From: Methanoperedens sp049303315
Lineage (GTDB): Archaea; Halobacteriota; Methanosarcinia; Methanosarcinales; Methanoperedenaceae
Reading direction: 5' to 3'
Assembly (NCBI GenBank): GCA_049303315.1
Contig: JBAQMZ010000043.1
Coordinates: 1-44,235 of the forward strand
DNA length: 44,235 nt
Below the pieces are notes generated by a model. That model saw nothing but the letters and a program-made list of their open reading frames with translations. It was not told the origin of the DNA and searched no databases. A program made the translations under genes and the position numbers. Below are positions 1 to 7,898 of this stretch, piece by piece; positions within the stretch are counted from its first letter, which is position 1, and each line of letters starts with the position of its first letter.

Positions 1-1
1 T

Positions 2-109
2 GATAGGGTCGTACAGTTTTTAAGAGAATACAATGCGGAATTCTACGTAAGAGATGTGATGTTATTGCCTGAAGATGAGGTTATTTTGAGTAAAACTCTG
101 CCTATCTAA
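2..109 (+). CDS. C-terminal fragment of a gene entering from the left edge
   Basis: An open frame runs in from the window edge and stops at TAA 107-109, giving 35 residues ending in LPEDEVILSKTLPI. There is no recognisable domain. The next long frame (90-458) lies in a different phase and is open well before any start codon, so this may be the front of one frameshifted gene. Function unknown. Confidence 0.45.
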   Translation, partial: DRVVQFLREYNAEFYVRDVMLLPEDEVILSKTLPI

Positions 110-179
110 TGTTTTTGTCCCAAAGCCGTTCATACGAGAGTCGCAGTCTAAAGAAGTTGATGTTCTTGCTTCCGTAAAA

Positions 180-458
180 TTGATCATTTATGGTGCTATA
201 CTTGGAGGAATTATGGGGGCTTTTGTAAGACTTTTTTCAATAAAACCTGAGCCTATAGACTTTCCTTTCGTTATCAAAGCCTCGTTTCAAGTTTTTGTAG
301 CTATAATCTTCAGTATGTTAGCAGTTATTGCTTTTGCAAGAAAATCTTCCGCTCAGACATTAATTACAATACCAGACTTCTGGGGAGGGATTTTTATAGG
401 ATTCTTGGCAGGCTATTCTGAAAAGACTTTTATTGAAAAATATATACTTCCTACTTAA
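180..458 (+). CDS. Small hydrophobic membrane protein, function unknown
   Basis: This 92-residue ORF uses TTG at 180. It has about three hydrophobic segments (roughly residues 2-18, 30-52 and 66-80) and no catalytic motif, so it is probably an integral membrane protein. The same frame is open back to about position 90, and the residues encoded there look protein-like, but no ATG or GTG and no Shine-Dalgarno site is available. The start is therefore doubtful. It may be the C-terminal membrane part of the gene ending at 109, separated by a frameshift. No family recognised. Confidence 0.45.
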   Translation: MIIYGAILGGIMGAFVRLFSIKPEPIDFPFVIKASFQVFVAIIFSMLAVIAFARKSSAQTLITIPDFWGGIFIGFLAGYSEKTFIEKYILPT

Positions 459-573
459 AGCCTAAATCGTAACATCTTACAAAGCCAACTGATATCATAC
501 GTACATTATGCCGGGGATTGGATCGGGGCAACATTTAGTTAGTTATTTTTTTTACTATTTTTAAAAAGTATAT

Positions 574-598
574 CCACGCATGACGAAGCCATGCGTGG
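574..598 (-). terminator. Hairpin terminator candidate of the cytochrome/NrfD operon
   Basis: A perfect 9-bp inverted repeat (CCACGCATG / CATGCGTGG, 7-nt loop) lies about 50 bases past the stop of the NrfD-like gene. Read on the minus strand it is followed by ATATAC and then a run of five T, and by more A/T-rich sequence. This fits a transcription end for the minus-strand operon. It could equally be an mRNA-stabilising 3' hairpin. Confidence 0.5.
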
Positions 599-644
599 TG
601 GCGGATTGACCGAGCCAGCGGTCATTGACCGAACTCTCAGGGTT

Positions 645-1907
645 TCAGTGCTCGTCCCCTATATAATCCGGGTGCTGCCGCAGCACCGGCATCCTGTTCA
701 CAATCCAGCGGTAGACAAGTACTTCGATTATCACAACCGCTACAACTACAACAGCTTCTTTCCAGAAGAAAAGCTCCCTGTTGGGAAGCTGCCAGTTGAA
801 TGCGATGAGTGAAATATTGAACCTGTTCAATATGATACCCAGCATGGTCAGCACCGCAGTGAACTGGATAAGACCTATATTCCTGTTCTGCACCCCATAA
901 AAGAACAGGAATGGAAGAACTCCCAGTATCGTTATCTCTACAAGGAACCAGTGCCCGAAAGGTGTGTTCAGGTAGCCCCATGCCCCCTCATGTGTCACGC
1001 TGATTAACCTGAGTCCCATGTAAGTAAAAAGCACGAACGATGCTGCTTTCCCAAGACCCAGCGTAATGCCATCAAGGCTTGCCAGATAATCTGAGTCTGC
1101 CCTGTCCTTCATGAAGACCTGAGTCAGTTTGGAAACCACGATTACCAGGGCAAGCGCCGCGCCAATAGCCGATATAAAGGCAAGCCAGGGCAGGTATGAT
1201 GTATACCACATGGGATGGAGCTTCCCCGGCGCAAGCAGGAACATAGCGCTGAGAGCGGACTGGTGAAGTGTGGAAAGCATGACGCCGAAAATGGTCAGCC
1301 CCAGGGTCATACCCGTAACCATTTTGCGAACTTTCCTCATGCCCAGCCATGCCAGGGTTGATGGTGAAAACTCCATGACCTGTACCGACAGGTAAAGAGC
1401 CACATGCCATGCCACCAGGAACATTACTGATGCAGTTCCGAATGAAATAATCATGGGATAGTAAATCCGCCAGGGACGGCCGAGGTCGATCATCAGGAAT
1501 ATTACAGCGAAGAGATAACCAAGGAGACCCAAGAGGATTGCATTTTTTACAATAGGCTGGTATTTCTTAAGACCAAAAATGTAAACCGCAGTCCCGACGA
1601 CAAATCCCGAAGCGGAAAACGGCACGCCGGTAAAAAGTCCCCAGCTCAGGAAAAGCCCCCACGGCTGCTCATTTGAAGCTTCAGTCACTTCAGAAAGCCC
1701 GAACAGGAACCTCATCAGTATTAAGTAAAGCCCGGCAAGGACGACCAATCCCGCCGCGATATTAAGCGGGGTAATGAGGCTTTTAACATACTCTTCGAAG
1801 GTTAGCCCCATAAATATCTTATCACGTATCCAGAATGTAACAATTTCGGCACCGGTTTGTTCCTGTTTATGGAATATTTTTTTCTCCACGTTCCCGTATT
1901 CGTTCAT
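645..1907 (-). CDS. NrfD/HybB-like quinone-interacting integral membrane subunit
   Basis: This 420-residue, very hydrophobic protein has roughly ten predicted membrane helices starting near residue 47 and carries the family motif DLGRPWR at residues 141-147. NrfD/PsrC/HybB proteins exchange electrons between the (mena)quinone pool and a ferredoxin-like subunit. The gene follows the ferredoxin subunit with a 4-base ATGA overlap and has its own Shine-Dalgarno site (GGAGGG), so the two are translationally coupled. About 45 polar residues precede the first helix, which is longer than usual. No molybdopterin or hydrogenase catalytic subunit is adjacent, so the module is closer in layout to Hmc/DsrJOP-type transmembrane electron conduits than to a complete reductase. 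That last point is inference. Confidence 0.85.
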   Translation of the reverse strand: MNEYGNVEKKIFHKQEQTGAEIVTFWIRDKIFMGLTFEEYVKSLITPLNIAAGLVVLAGLYLILMRFLFGLSEVTEASNEQPWGLFLSWGLFTGVPFSASGFVVGTAVYIFGLKKYQPIVKNAILLGLLGYLFAVIFLMIDLGRPWRIYYPMIISFGTASVMFLVAWHVALYLSVQVMEFSPSTLAWLGMRKVRKMVTGMTLGLTIFGVMLSTLHQSALSAMFLLAPGKLHPMWYTSYLPWLAFISAIGAALALVIVVSKLTQVFMKDRADSDYLASLDGITLGLGKAASFVLFTYMGLRLISVTHEGAWGYLNTPFGHWFLVEITILGVLPFLFFYGVQNRNIGLIQFTAVLTMLGIILNRFNISLIAFNWQLPNRELFFWKEAVVVVAVVIIEVLVYRWIVNRMPVLRQHPDYIGDEH

Positions 1908-2827
1908 TGTTTATGACCCTCCTTTGTTTCCGATTTTTCAACATGAGCTGCCTGATGCTCCCGGTTATGCGACGCTAAATAAAAGCCTCCGAGCATGGCA
2001 GGCCACATAACAAGAGTGAGATTGACCATCGACAGGAAGTCCTTGGTGAGTTTAGGATACGAGGTTATTCCTACGTTCATCGGGAAATCAAGTTTCTCAA
2101 AAGGAACACCTGAAATATACAGCCAGCCGGTGCCTCCCGCTTCCTCCTCGCCATACACATGGTCGATATATTTGTCTGGTTCGCCCCATATCCTGAGTTT
2201 TGCCTGTTTCAGCAAATCGCTTCTTTTACCAAAAGTAATCGCCTCGACAGGACATGCCTCGGCGCACGCCGGAACAAGACCGTCTGAAATCCTCTTGTAG
2301 CACATAAAGCACTTCTGTATCCTGGGATTGAACGCGCTTGAGTATTCAAACGCAGGGACGTAGAACGGACAGGCTATGATGCAATACCGGCAGCCTATGC
2401 ACAGTTTCTCATCCCATACAACAGGACCTTCTTTTGTTTTTTTCATCGCAGCCACAGGGCAGGCTGAAACGCATGCCGGCTCGTCGCAGTGCATGCACTG
2501 GATTTTCCGGTAAACCGGTTTCCCGTCTTTCCCTTCATACCGGTTGACTGCGGTGTAAGACTGAACATCCGCCACGTATGGTCTTCTTTTCTCTTCAAAA
2601 ACCGAAGTATCTTCGAACGATGTTTTTGGCGGTGGCAGGCTGTTAGCTTTATTGCATGCCGCTTCACAGCGGCGGCAGCCTATGCACCTTGTAGTATCGG
2701 TGAGCATTCCGAAGCGGTCAGGGTTGCCTGTGTAGTCCAGAGATGCCAGTGCAGTTCCCTGGCTTCCTATAACGCCGCAGGCAATAAGAGAGCCCCCGAT
2801 TTTTAGAAAGTTCCTTCTGTTTATCAT
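1904..2827 (-). CDS. Tat-exported ferredoxin subunit with four 4Fe-4S clusters (NrfC/HybA/DsrO-like)
   Basis: The 307-residue protein starts with a Tat-like signal (NRRNFLKIGG, then a hydrophobic stretch ending near ALASL, residue 30). Sixteen cysteines in four groups follow: 48/51/54/58, 111/114/119/123, 143/146/149/153 and 173/176/188/192, the classical NrfC/DmsB arrangement for four 4Fe-4S clusters. A hydrophobic segment near residues 270-287 could anchor the C-terminus. The start is supported by AGGAGG seven bases upstream, inside the last codons of the cytochrome gene. Expected role: carry electrons between the NrfD-like subunit and the multiheme cytochrome outside the cytoplasmic membrane. 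Confidence 0.9.
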   Translation of the reverse strand: MINRRNFLKIGGSLIACGVIGSQGTALASLDYTGNPDRFGMLTDTTRCIGCRRCEAACNKANSLPPPKTSFEDTSVFEEKRRPYVADVQSYTAVNRYEGKDGKPVYRKIQCMHCDEPACVSACPVAAMKKTKEGPVVWDEKLCIGCRYCIIACPFYVPAFEYSSAFNPRIQKCFMCYKRISDGLVPACAEACPVEAITFGKRSDLLKQAKLRIWGEPDKYIDHVYGEEEAGGTGWLYISGVPFEKLDFPMNVGITSYPKLTKDFLSMVNLTLVMWPAMLGGFYLASHNREHQAAHVEKSETKEGHKQ

Positions 2828-2829
2828 AT

Positions 2830-3630
2830 TTATCCTCCTATCGGTTTATGGCAGCCCTGGCATGTATTACCGGCACGTCCGGCATGGTCTTCAGGCACTA
2901 TAGCAGCCCCTCCTATACCCTTTGCATGACACTTGAGGCAGCTATCGTGATAAACTATCCTGGAAACCTGCCCGCCCGGGATGCCATTTTGATGGCACCT
3001 CGTACAGGTCTCCCATGTCAGCTGGTGAGGACGGGGCGGACCTGAAATGATACTGGAAGTTTGAATAACCCCGGAATGGCATTTGGTGCAGCTTTCAGGA
3101 CCGCTCCCGAAATCCTCTTTGTGGCACGACAAACAGCGCTGATGATAGGCAGCCTTCAAACCCGGCATGCTTGCGTTGTGCGGATTAAAAGGTGCCCCGT
3201 GGCAATCTTTGCATGCATGAATTTCATCCCCGCTATTATGATGGCACGTGGTACAACCGACCTTGCCGCTCATGGCTTTATGAAAATCAGTTGCTTGTTC
3301 ATATTTGATGGAAAGATATTCTGAAGAATTGACCTTGAACCATGTGTCTTTGTCCTGTAAATCAATCATTGCCGGATTACCGGCAATATCGGTGAGCGCA
3401 GCTTCCGAAGTGTTTGCGTAAGTAACATCTGTGGTGTCGTATGAGGAGACAACGACCGCCGCCCCGCCAAACATCAATGAAAGCGGGACAAACAGGGAAA
3501 CCATTTTAAGTACTTCTTTTTCCTTTGTATTTACCAGCATCCACAATGCAATAAATGCAAAGCAAAACGCTACAACTATCAGGTATTCTATTCCTTTGAC
3601 GAATGTTATGTATTCCAGCAATGTTTTCAT
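2830..3630 (-). CDS. Membrane-anchored heptaheme c-type cytochrome
   Basis: Seven CxxCH haem c motifs (CTTCH, CKDCH, CLSCH, CTKCH, CTRCH, CLKCH, CQGCH) fall in residues 126-262, with additional histidines spaced for bis-His ligation as in cytochrome c3/c7-like proteins. Two hydrophobic segments (about residues 8-33 and 41-64) precede the haem domain, so the N-terminus is a membrane anchor and the haems should face outside. I chose the ATG at 3630 because the strong Shine-Dalgarno GGGAGGA at 3635-3641 sits just before it; an ATG at 3645 would place that site inside the gene. The ferredoxin and NrfD-like genes follow directly, indicating one electron-transfer complex between menaquinone and extracytoplasmic carriers. 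The terminal partner is not visible here. Confidence 0.9.
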   Translation of the reverse strand: MKTLLEYITFVKGIEYLIVVAFCFAFIALWMLVNTKEKEVLKMVSLFVPLSLMFGGAAVVVSSYDTTDVTYANTSEAALTDIAGNPAMIDLQDKDTWFKVNSSEYLSIKYEQATDFHKAMSGKVGCTTCHHNSGDEIHACKDCHGAPFNPHNASMPGLKAAYHQRCLSCHKEDFGSGPESCTKCHSGVIQTSSIISGPPRPHQLTWETCTRCHQNGIPGGQVSRIVYHDSCLKCHAKGIGGAAIVPEDHAGRAGNTCQGCHKPIGG

Positions 3631-3634
3631 ATCG

Positions 3635-3641
3635 TCCTCCC
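3635..3641 (-). promoter_or_regulatory. Ribosome binding site that fixes the cytochrome start
   Basis: On the minus strand GGGAGGA lies five bases before the ATG at 3630. The upstream in-frame ATG at 3645 has no comparable site and would put this one inside codons 2-4, so the downstream start is preferred. Confidence 0.7.
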
Positions 3642-3712
3642 GCATTTATTTTGTGTGTTTATCCCTTTTCTTTGTGTTCCAACCATCCTGCCTTTTCCAA
3701 AGCGACTTGCTC

Positions 3713-5155
3713 TTATCGTACTCGTATTAACACCTCACAACAATTATCTCCATGTGACAATAATTTTTTAATGTCTAATTCCGCCTTATTCCCGAAAGCG
3801 TAGCCCACAGCCCCTTTGAATGTTTCCCGGATAGTATGGCAAACATATGTGTCGAATGTATCACCATCCGAGACAATATTGCATTTCTTAACTGTGTAAA
3901 TGAGGTTTTTCCCATCAATTTTCCATTCGCTTTCCCTGTGAAGTTTCGAATCTATTATTTCCAGGGCTTTCTGGAAGTTCTGGATATCCCAGTTCTCTAT
4001 ACTGTTTTCCCTTTCGTATTCCTGCATCAGCGAGATGCCGATTCTCCTGCCCAGAGCAGTCAGTGAAACGGGTATCTCCGGTATGTTTTTAAGACCTTTC
4101 AGGAAAGCCATGAACATTATCAGGTTCTGGTCAACCCTGCTGTTGCTGACTTTCAAATTGCTTACGATTTCATTGATTTTAATTCCCACATCAGGCCGAT
4201 GTGTCAGCACAATCATGTTGGCTGTTGACTTTGCGTCATACAGATGCCCGTTGGCTTCCAAAAGCGTAACAAGGCTCTTTTTCAGCTTTTCTATTACTTC
4301 ATTATTTCTATAATTATGAAATAATATTATATTTTCCCTGTCGATTTCAACCCTGTCCGCGACCCTGGATGTTTCATAAACCTCTTTTATAAGGGAAAGC
4401 ATTTCATTAAGAGGTATTTCCTGTATGGGTTTTTTTGCAAGGGCTTCTATCGTTATTTCTCCCATCGGGATTTTTCCTGCAAGCAGGTCCTCAAAATAAT
4501 TCCTGTGAACCGTGACCATATTGTAATTGCTCAAAAGATGCCCGTTGACTACAGCCTTCCAGAAAGATGGACGGGATTTTATTGCCCCTATTACCTCATT
4601 CATCCCGCCAAAATTTGAAGTCAAGCTGTCAAGCGCTCCTTTTTTATCAGACCTTGATAATTCGATTTTTATGCATCCATCCTGGGTATAAACTGACCTG
4701 ATTTCAAGAGGCATGTTTCCAAGTGAATTTTTTACCATGTACTGTGACAGGATGCAGGCTGCGAATTTTATTTTCTGGGGAGCGCCCCTGACCTCTATCA
4801 GTACATCAGAGGGGGACATGTCATTATCGTATTTCAATGAAAGATTAATGTCCCACTCAAGTTCATGGAACCTGTTGTTAAGTGATTCTTCAAGTTTTCC
4901 GATAGAATTAATCAGACCGGGGTCAATGAGTTCATCCAGTACGCTGTCAGGAATCAGCATCCCATCTATTTCATTCAGCATCCATTTTAACAGGGAATTG
5001 TCAATCGCCGAGAGATTCTTGAAAGAATTATAATTCCCCGCCCTGTCGATTATCTCCCTTATTGCTGCGCTGAAGTTGCCTTTGTGTTTTTCCACGTAAG
5101 GTTCCATCTTCTCGATGCAATCATTGTCAAGAGAGATGTGTCTCGTGATAATCAT
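3713..5155 (-). CDS. Ribbon-helix-helix protein with large sensor-like C-terminal region, copy A
   Basis: Using the ATG at 5155 gives 480 residues, exactly the length of its paralogue at 6210-7652. The N-terminal 45 residues (TRHISLDNDCIEKMEPYVEK, then NFSAAIREIID) look like a ribbon-helix-helix DNA-binding fold. The C-terminal end (CHTIRETFKGAVGYAFG, then HGDNCCEVLI) resembles the closing part of V4R-like small-molecule-binding domains (Gly-Asp-x-x-Cys); this is a tentative resemblance. The middle is an alpha/beta region I do not recognise. The gene follows a small membrane protein gene by 16 bases and precedes the cytochrome gene by about 80, so it may regulate, or be co-transcribed with, the respiratory module. 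A longer upstream start would overlap the membrane gene and is unlikely. Confidence 0.6.
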   Translation of the reverse strand: MIITRHISLDNDCIEKMEPYVEKHKGNFSAAIREIIDRAGNYNSFKNLSAIDNSLLKWMLNEIDGMLIPDSVLDELIDPGLINSIGKLEESLNNRFHELEWDINLSLKYDNDMSPSDVLIEVRGAPQKIKFAACILSQYMVKNSLGNMPLEIRSVYTQDGCIKIELSRSDKKGALDSLTSNFGGMNEVIGAIKSRPSFWKAVVNGHLLSNYNMVTVHRNYFEDLLAGKIPMGEITIEALAKKPIQEIPLNEMLSLIKEVYETSRVADRVEIDRENIILFHNYRNNEVIEKLKKSLVTLLEANGHLYDAKSTANMIVLTHRPDVGIKINEIVSNLKVSNSRVDQNLIMFMAFLKGLKNIPEIPVSLTALGRRIGISLMQEYERENSIENWDIQNFQKALEIIDSKLHRESEWKIDGKNLIYTVKKCNIVSDGDTFDTYVCHTIRETFKGAVGYAFGNKAELDIKKLLSHGDNCCEVLIRVR

Positions 5156-5171
5156 ATTATTGCACTTGTCC

Positions 5172-5465
5172 CTATCCCTTGCGAAGTTCTTCCAGCAGGA
5201 GCTGTTTTTCCCTCTGGAGTTGCGCTTCCCTGCGGGCAATAGCTTTTAAGGCCCCGGTTGGTTTTATGGAAACCATGATCCTGTTTTTCCTGTCCTTCAT
5301 ATATTTCGTGAGTCCATAACCCAGGAATATTACGACGGCGGCCGGGATGAGGAACAACCACCCTGTAATGAAGGCGATAAAACTTCCTTCGGGGATAAAA
5401 TAAGCCGCTCCTACAAATGATACGCCGGCAACAAATGTTGCGAAATGTTTGACCCAATTCTTCAT
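5172..5465 (-). CDS. Small two-helix membrane protein with basic coiled tail, copy A
   Basis: This 97-residue protein has two hydrophobic segments (about residues 7-25 and 29-52) and then a charged cytoplasmic tail containing VSIKPTGALKAIARREAQ. The tail motif I-x-VSIKP-x-x-A-I-x-A-LARREA is shared with the 101-residue paralogue at 5766-6071. No enzyme motif is present. Its position directly ahead of the copy A regulator, and the matching pair for copy B, suggests that the membrane protein and the regulator work together, for example as a membrane tether or signal input. Family not recognised. Confidence 0.65.
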   Translation of the reverse strand: MKNWVKHFATFVAGVSFVGAAYFIPEGSFIAFITGWLFLIPAAVVIFLGYGLTKYMKDRKNRIMVSIKPTGALKAIARREAQLQREKQLLLEELRKG

Positions 5466-5548
5466 TTTAAATCACCCTTAAACTCGTCTATCTTATGCCA
5501 ATGCTAAAAGAATAATTGACAAAAATTTAGCATAAAACGCTATATGCT

Positions 5549-5571
5549 GTCATATTTTGTCAAAATATGAC
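5549..5571. promoter_or_regulatory. Operator candidate: 10-bp perfect inverted repeat
   Basis: GTCATATTTT / AAAATATGAC with a 3-base centre forms a 23-bp palindrome about 85 bases upstream of the copy A membrane protein start at 5465. The word GTCATATT also occurs in the promoter region of copy B (around 6145-6152, minus strand). A ribbon-helix-helix protein encoded next door is an obvious candidate binder, but that is inference. Confidence 0.45.
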
Positions 5572-5577
5572 TGATTA

Positions 5578-5592
5578 TGCCAATTATTGGCA
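5578..5592. promoter_or_regulatory. Second palindrome upstream of copy A
   Basis: TGCCAATTATTGGCA is a 6-bp perfect inverted repeat with a 3-base centre, seven bases from the larger palindrome. TGCCAAT recurs as a half-site at about 5493-5499, nearer the gene. Confidence 0.35.
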
Positions 5593-5765
5593 TTCAAAAG
5601 GGAAAAATGGCAAGAAAAAGGAGATAAAACCGGACTTCCAGAGTTTAATCAGTGGTTCAGTCCTGGAAGAATTGACAGGATATGACAAATACATGACTTT
5701 TATGACCGTTTCTCCGGTTCTTATGGTATTAGGATGGCCACCTCACAAAACTGTCCCTACGGATA

Positions 5766-6071
5766 TTATCCTTTTTTTATCCCGTTAATCAATTCTTCAT
5801 ACAGGCTGCGCTTTACACTGCGGATTCCAGCTTCTCTGCGGGCAAGAGCCCTGATAGCTTCTACAGGCTTTATTGATACTGTAATCCTGTGTTTCATACC
5901 CCTGAGATACACAATAATACCATAGACAAGGAAAACAATAAATGCCACCGGAATAAGCATGAACCAGACTGAGAAAAGAACCTCCAGGCTTTCTTTTGGA
6001 AAATAATATGGGGCACCTATAAGAGCTGCACCCCCAGCTCCTGCTATAATATACTTGACCGGGTAATTCAT
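5766..6071 (-). CDS. Small two-helix membrane protein with basic coiled tail, copy B
   Basis: The 101-residue paralogue of the protein at 5172-5465 has the same plan: two hydrophobic segments (about residues 6-24 and 30-52), then a tail containing VSIKPVEAIRALARREAG. I prefer ATG 6071 over GTG 6080 because GGAG lies ten bases upstream and the resulting N-terminus (MNYPVK) aligns with that of copy A (MKNWVK). It lies 138 bases downstream of the copy B regulator. Function unknown. Confidence 0.65.
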   Translation of the reverse strand: MNYPVKYIIAGAGGAALIGAPYYFPKESLEVLFSVWFMLIPVAFIVFLVYGIIVYLRGMKHRITVSIKPVEAIRALARREAGIRSVKRSLYEELINGIKKG

Positions 6072-6209
6072 ATAATCCACTCTCCATTCCTTGAGTTCCG
6101 ATATGTAATGACAAGTACAAAAAATTATCTGTCAATTTTTAGAGAATATGACCATAAAATGCTAATATTTAGACATCGATATGATAAGCCATGATTTTAA
6201 TAAGAAATT

Positions 6210-7652
6210 TCAAGCTAACCTTATAACAACCTCGCAAAAATTGTCGCCATGGGATAACAATTTTTTAATTTCTAAGCTGGCCATATTTCCAAATGCGTAC
6301 TCCAGCGCCCCTTTGAATGTTTCCCGGGACGTATGGCAAATAAATGTATCAAATCTGTTCCCCTCATTTGCAATATTGCATTTCTTGATAGTATATAAAA
6401 GATTTTTTCCTTCCATTTTCCATTCGCTATCGATATGAAGTTTTGAATTAAACGTTTCAAAAGCATTTTTGAAAGAGTCCAAATCCCAGCTCTTGATATG
6501 GTTTTCTTTTTCATACTCCTGCATTAAGGATTTGCCGAATCTTCTGCCCAGCGCAGTCAGGGATAACGATATGTCCGGGATTTCCTTGAGACCCTTAAGG
6601 AATGTCGTGAACATTATCAACTCCTGGTCTACCCTGCTGTTGCTGATTTTCAAATTACTTACAATTTCATTGACCTTTAATCCGACGTCAGGTCTGTGAG
6701 TCAAAACAATCATATTGGCTGTTGATTTGGCATCAAATAAATGACCGTTAACTTCTAAAAGGGCGACAAGGATTTTTTTCAATTTTTCTATTGTATCTTT
6801 ATTCCTATAATTATGAAATAATATTATCCTATCCTTCTCGATTTCAACCCTGTCTGCGACCCGGGATGTTTCATAAACTTCCTTGATAAGGGAAAGCATC
6901 TCTTTGAGGGGTATTTCCTGTATTGGCTTTTTTGCGATGTTTTCTATACTGATTTCCCCGAGGGGTATGTTATTCGCAAGCAAGTCCTCAAAGTAATTCT
7001 TGTGAACCGTGACCATATTATAATCGCTTAAAATATGCCTATTGGCCAGGGATTTCCAGAAATCAGGGCGGCTCTTTATGGCGCTCATTACCTCATCCAT
7101 CTTCCCAAAATATGTTCTAAGGCTGTTCAATGCCTCTTTTTTATTAGAACCGAATAATTCAATTTTTATACAATCATTCAAATTAACTACCGACTTAATC
7201 TCAAGCGGTACCTGTTTAATTGAATTTTTGACGATATACTGGGAAAATATACACGCAGCAAGTCTTATTTTCTGGGAATCACCTTTTATTTCAATCAATA
7301 CATCGGATGGGAACCTGTCATTATCGCATTTTAAAGAGAGGTCTATATTCCACTCAAGTTCCCCGAACCTGTAACTGAGATGCTCTTCGAGTTTTCTCAT
7401 CGAATTTATCAGCACCGGGTCAATCATTTCATCCAGTACTTCATCAGGAACAAGAACACAATCCAACATATTCAGCATCCATTTGAAGAGGGATACATCT
7501 ACAGCCGTGGAATTATTGGGAAATCCCGACTTTCCCACATGGTCGATTATATCCCTTATTGCTGCGCTGAAATTGCCATTGTGTTTTGCAACAAATGGTT
7601 CCATCTTTTTGATACAGTCGTTATCAATGGAAATATTTCTTGTAACAATCAT
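6210..7652 (-). CDS. Ribbon-helix-helix protein with large sensor-like C-terminal region, copy B
   Basis: A 480-residue full-length paralogue of the gene at 3713-5155. It has the same N-terminal ribbon-helix-helix-like segment (TRNISIDNDCIKKMEPFVAK, NFSAAIRDIID), a strongly conserved centre (KPIQEIPLKEMLSLIKEVYE, then an invariant YETSRVADRVE) and the same C-terminal HGDNFCEVVI. The high similarity over the whole length points to a fairly recent duplication with both copies kept intact. A TATA-like TTTATAAAA on the minus strand near 7729-7738 could be its promoter. Probably a ligand-responsive transcription regulator; the ligand cannot be told from sequence. Confidence 0.6.
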   Translation of the reverse strand: MIVTRNISIDNDCIKKMEPFVAKHNGNFSAAIRDIIDHVGKSGFPNNSTAVDVSLFKWMLNMLDCVLVPDEVLDEMIDPVLINSMRKLEEHLSYRFGELEWNIDLSLKCDNDRFPSDVLIEIKGDSQKIRLAACIFSQYIVKNSIKQVPLEIKSVVNLNDCIKIELFGSNKKEALNSLRTYFGKMDEVMSAIKSRPDFWKSLANRHILSDYNMVTVHKNYFEDLLANNIPLGEISIENIAKKPIQEIPLKEMLSLIKEVYETSRVADRVEIEKDRIILFHNYRNKDTIEKLKKILVALLEVNGHLFDAKSTANMIVLTHRPDVGLKVNEIVSNLKISNSRVDQELIMFTTFLKGLKEIPDISLSLTALGRRFGKSLMQEYEKENHIKSWDLDSFKNAFETFNSKLHIDSEWKMEGKNLLYTIKKCNIANEGNRFDTFICHTSRETFKGALEYAFGNMASLEIKKLLSHGDNFCEVVIRLA

Positions 7653-7898
7653 AGTTTCCTATCCTGAGTTTCACTATCCGGCTCATTTTTAACCCCGTTT
7701 TACCCGTTGTATATGTTTTCTCTGTTTTTTATAAAATTCAAACTCACTTTTGGAGGTTCTTTTCCTTCATTCATTGAAGGCACTTTTAAGGTAAAGGGTT
7801 ATTCCCATCTATCTATGTATATGTTTGTTTTATGACGTAAATAATTTACTGTTACGGCTTTTTGAATTGTGTGGAATAATAATGAAGAGATTAAAACA

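Larger units (their letters stand above)
5466..5765. other. 300-bp intergenic region with paired palindromes
   Basis: No convincing gene. The half next to copy A of the membrane protein holds an AT-rich promoter region with several inverted repeats (5549-5571, 5578-5592) and repeated words (TGCCAAT, TTAGCAT, TTGACA). A plus-strand ORF at 5567-5788 lacks family features and runs into the 3' end of the neighbouring gene. The segment 5638-5676 contains a weak TTCCAG/CTGGAA stem. Confidence 0.5.

Noticed and set aside
5567..5788. 73-codon plus-strand ORF between the two membrane-protein genes
   Set aside because: It overlaps operator-like palindromes at its start and the 3' end of the opposite gene, has no ribosome site and no recognisable family.
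7764..7780. CCTTCA/TGAAGG hairpin between hisA and the copy B regulator
   Set aside because: Only six base pairs, with no T-run after it on the minus strand; too weak to call a terminator.
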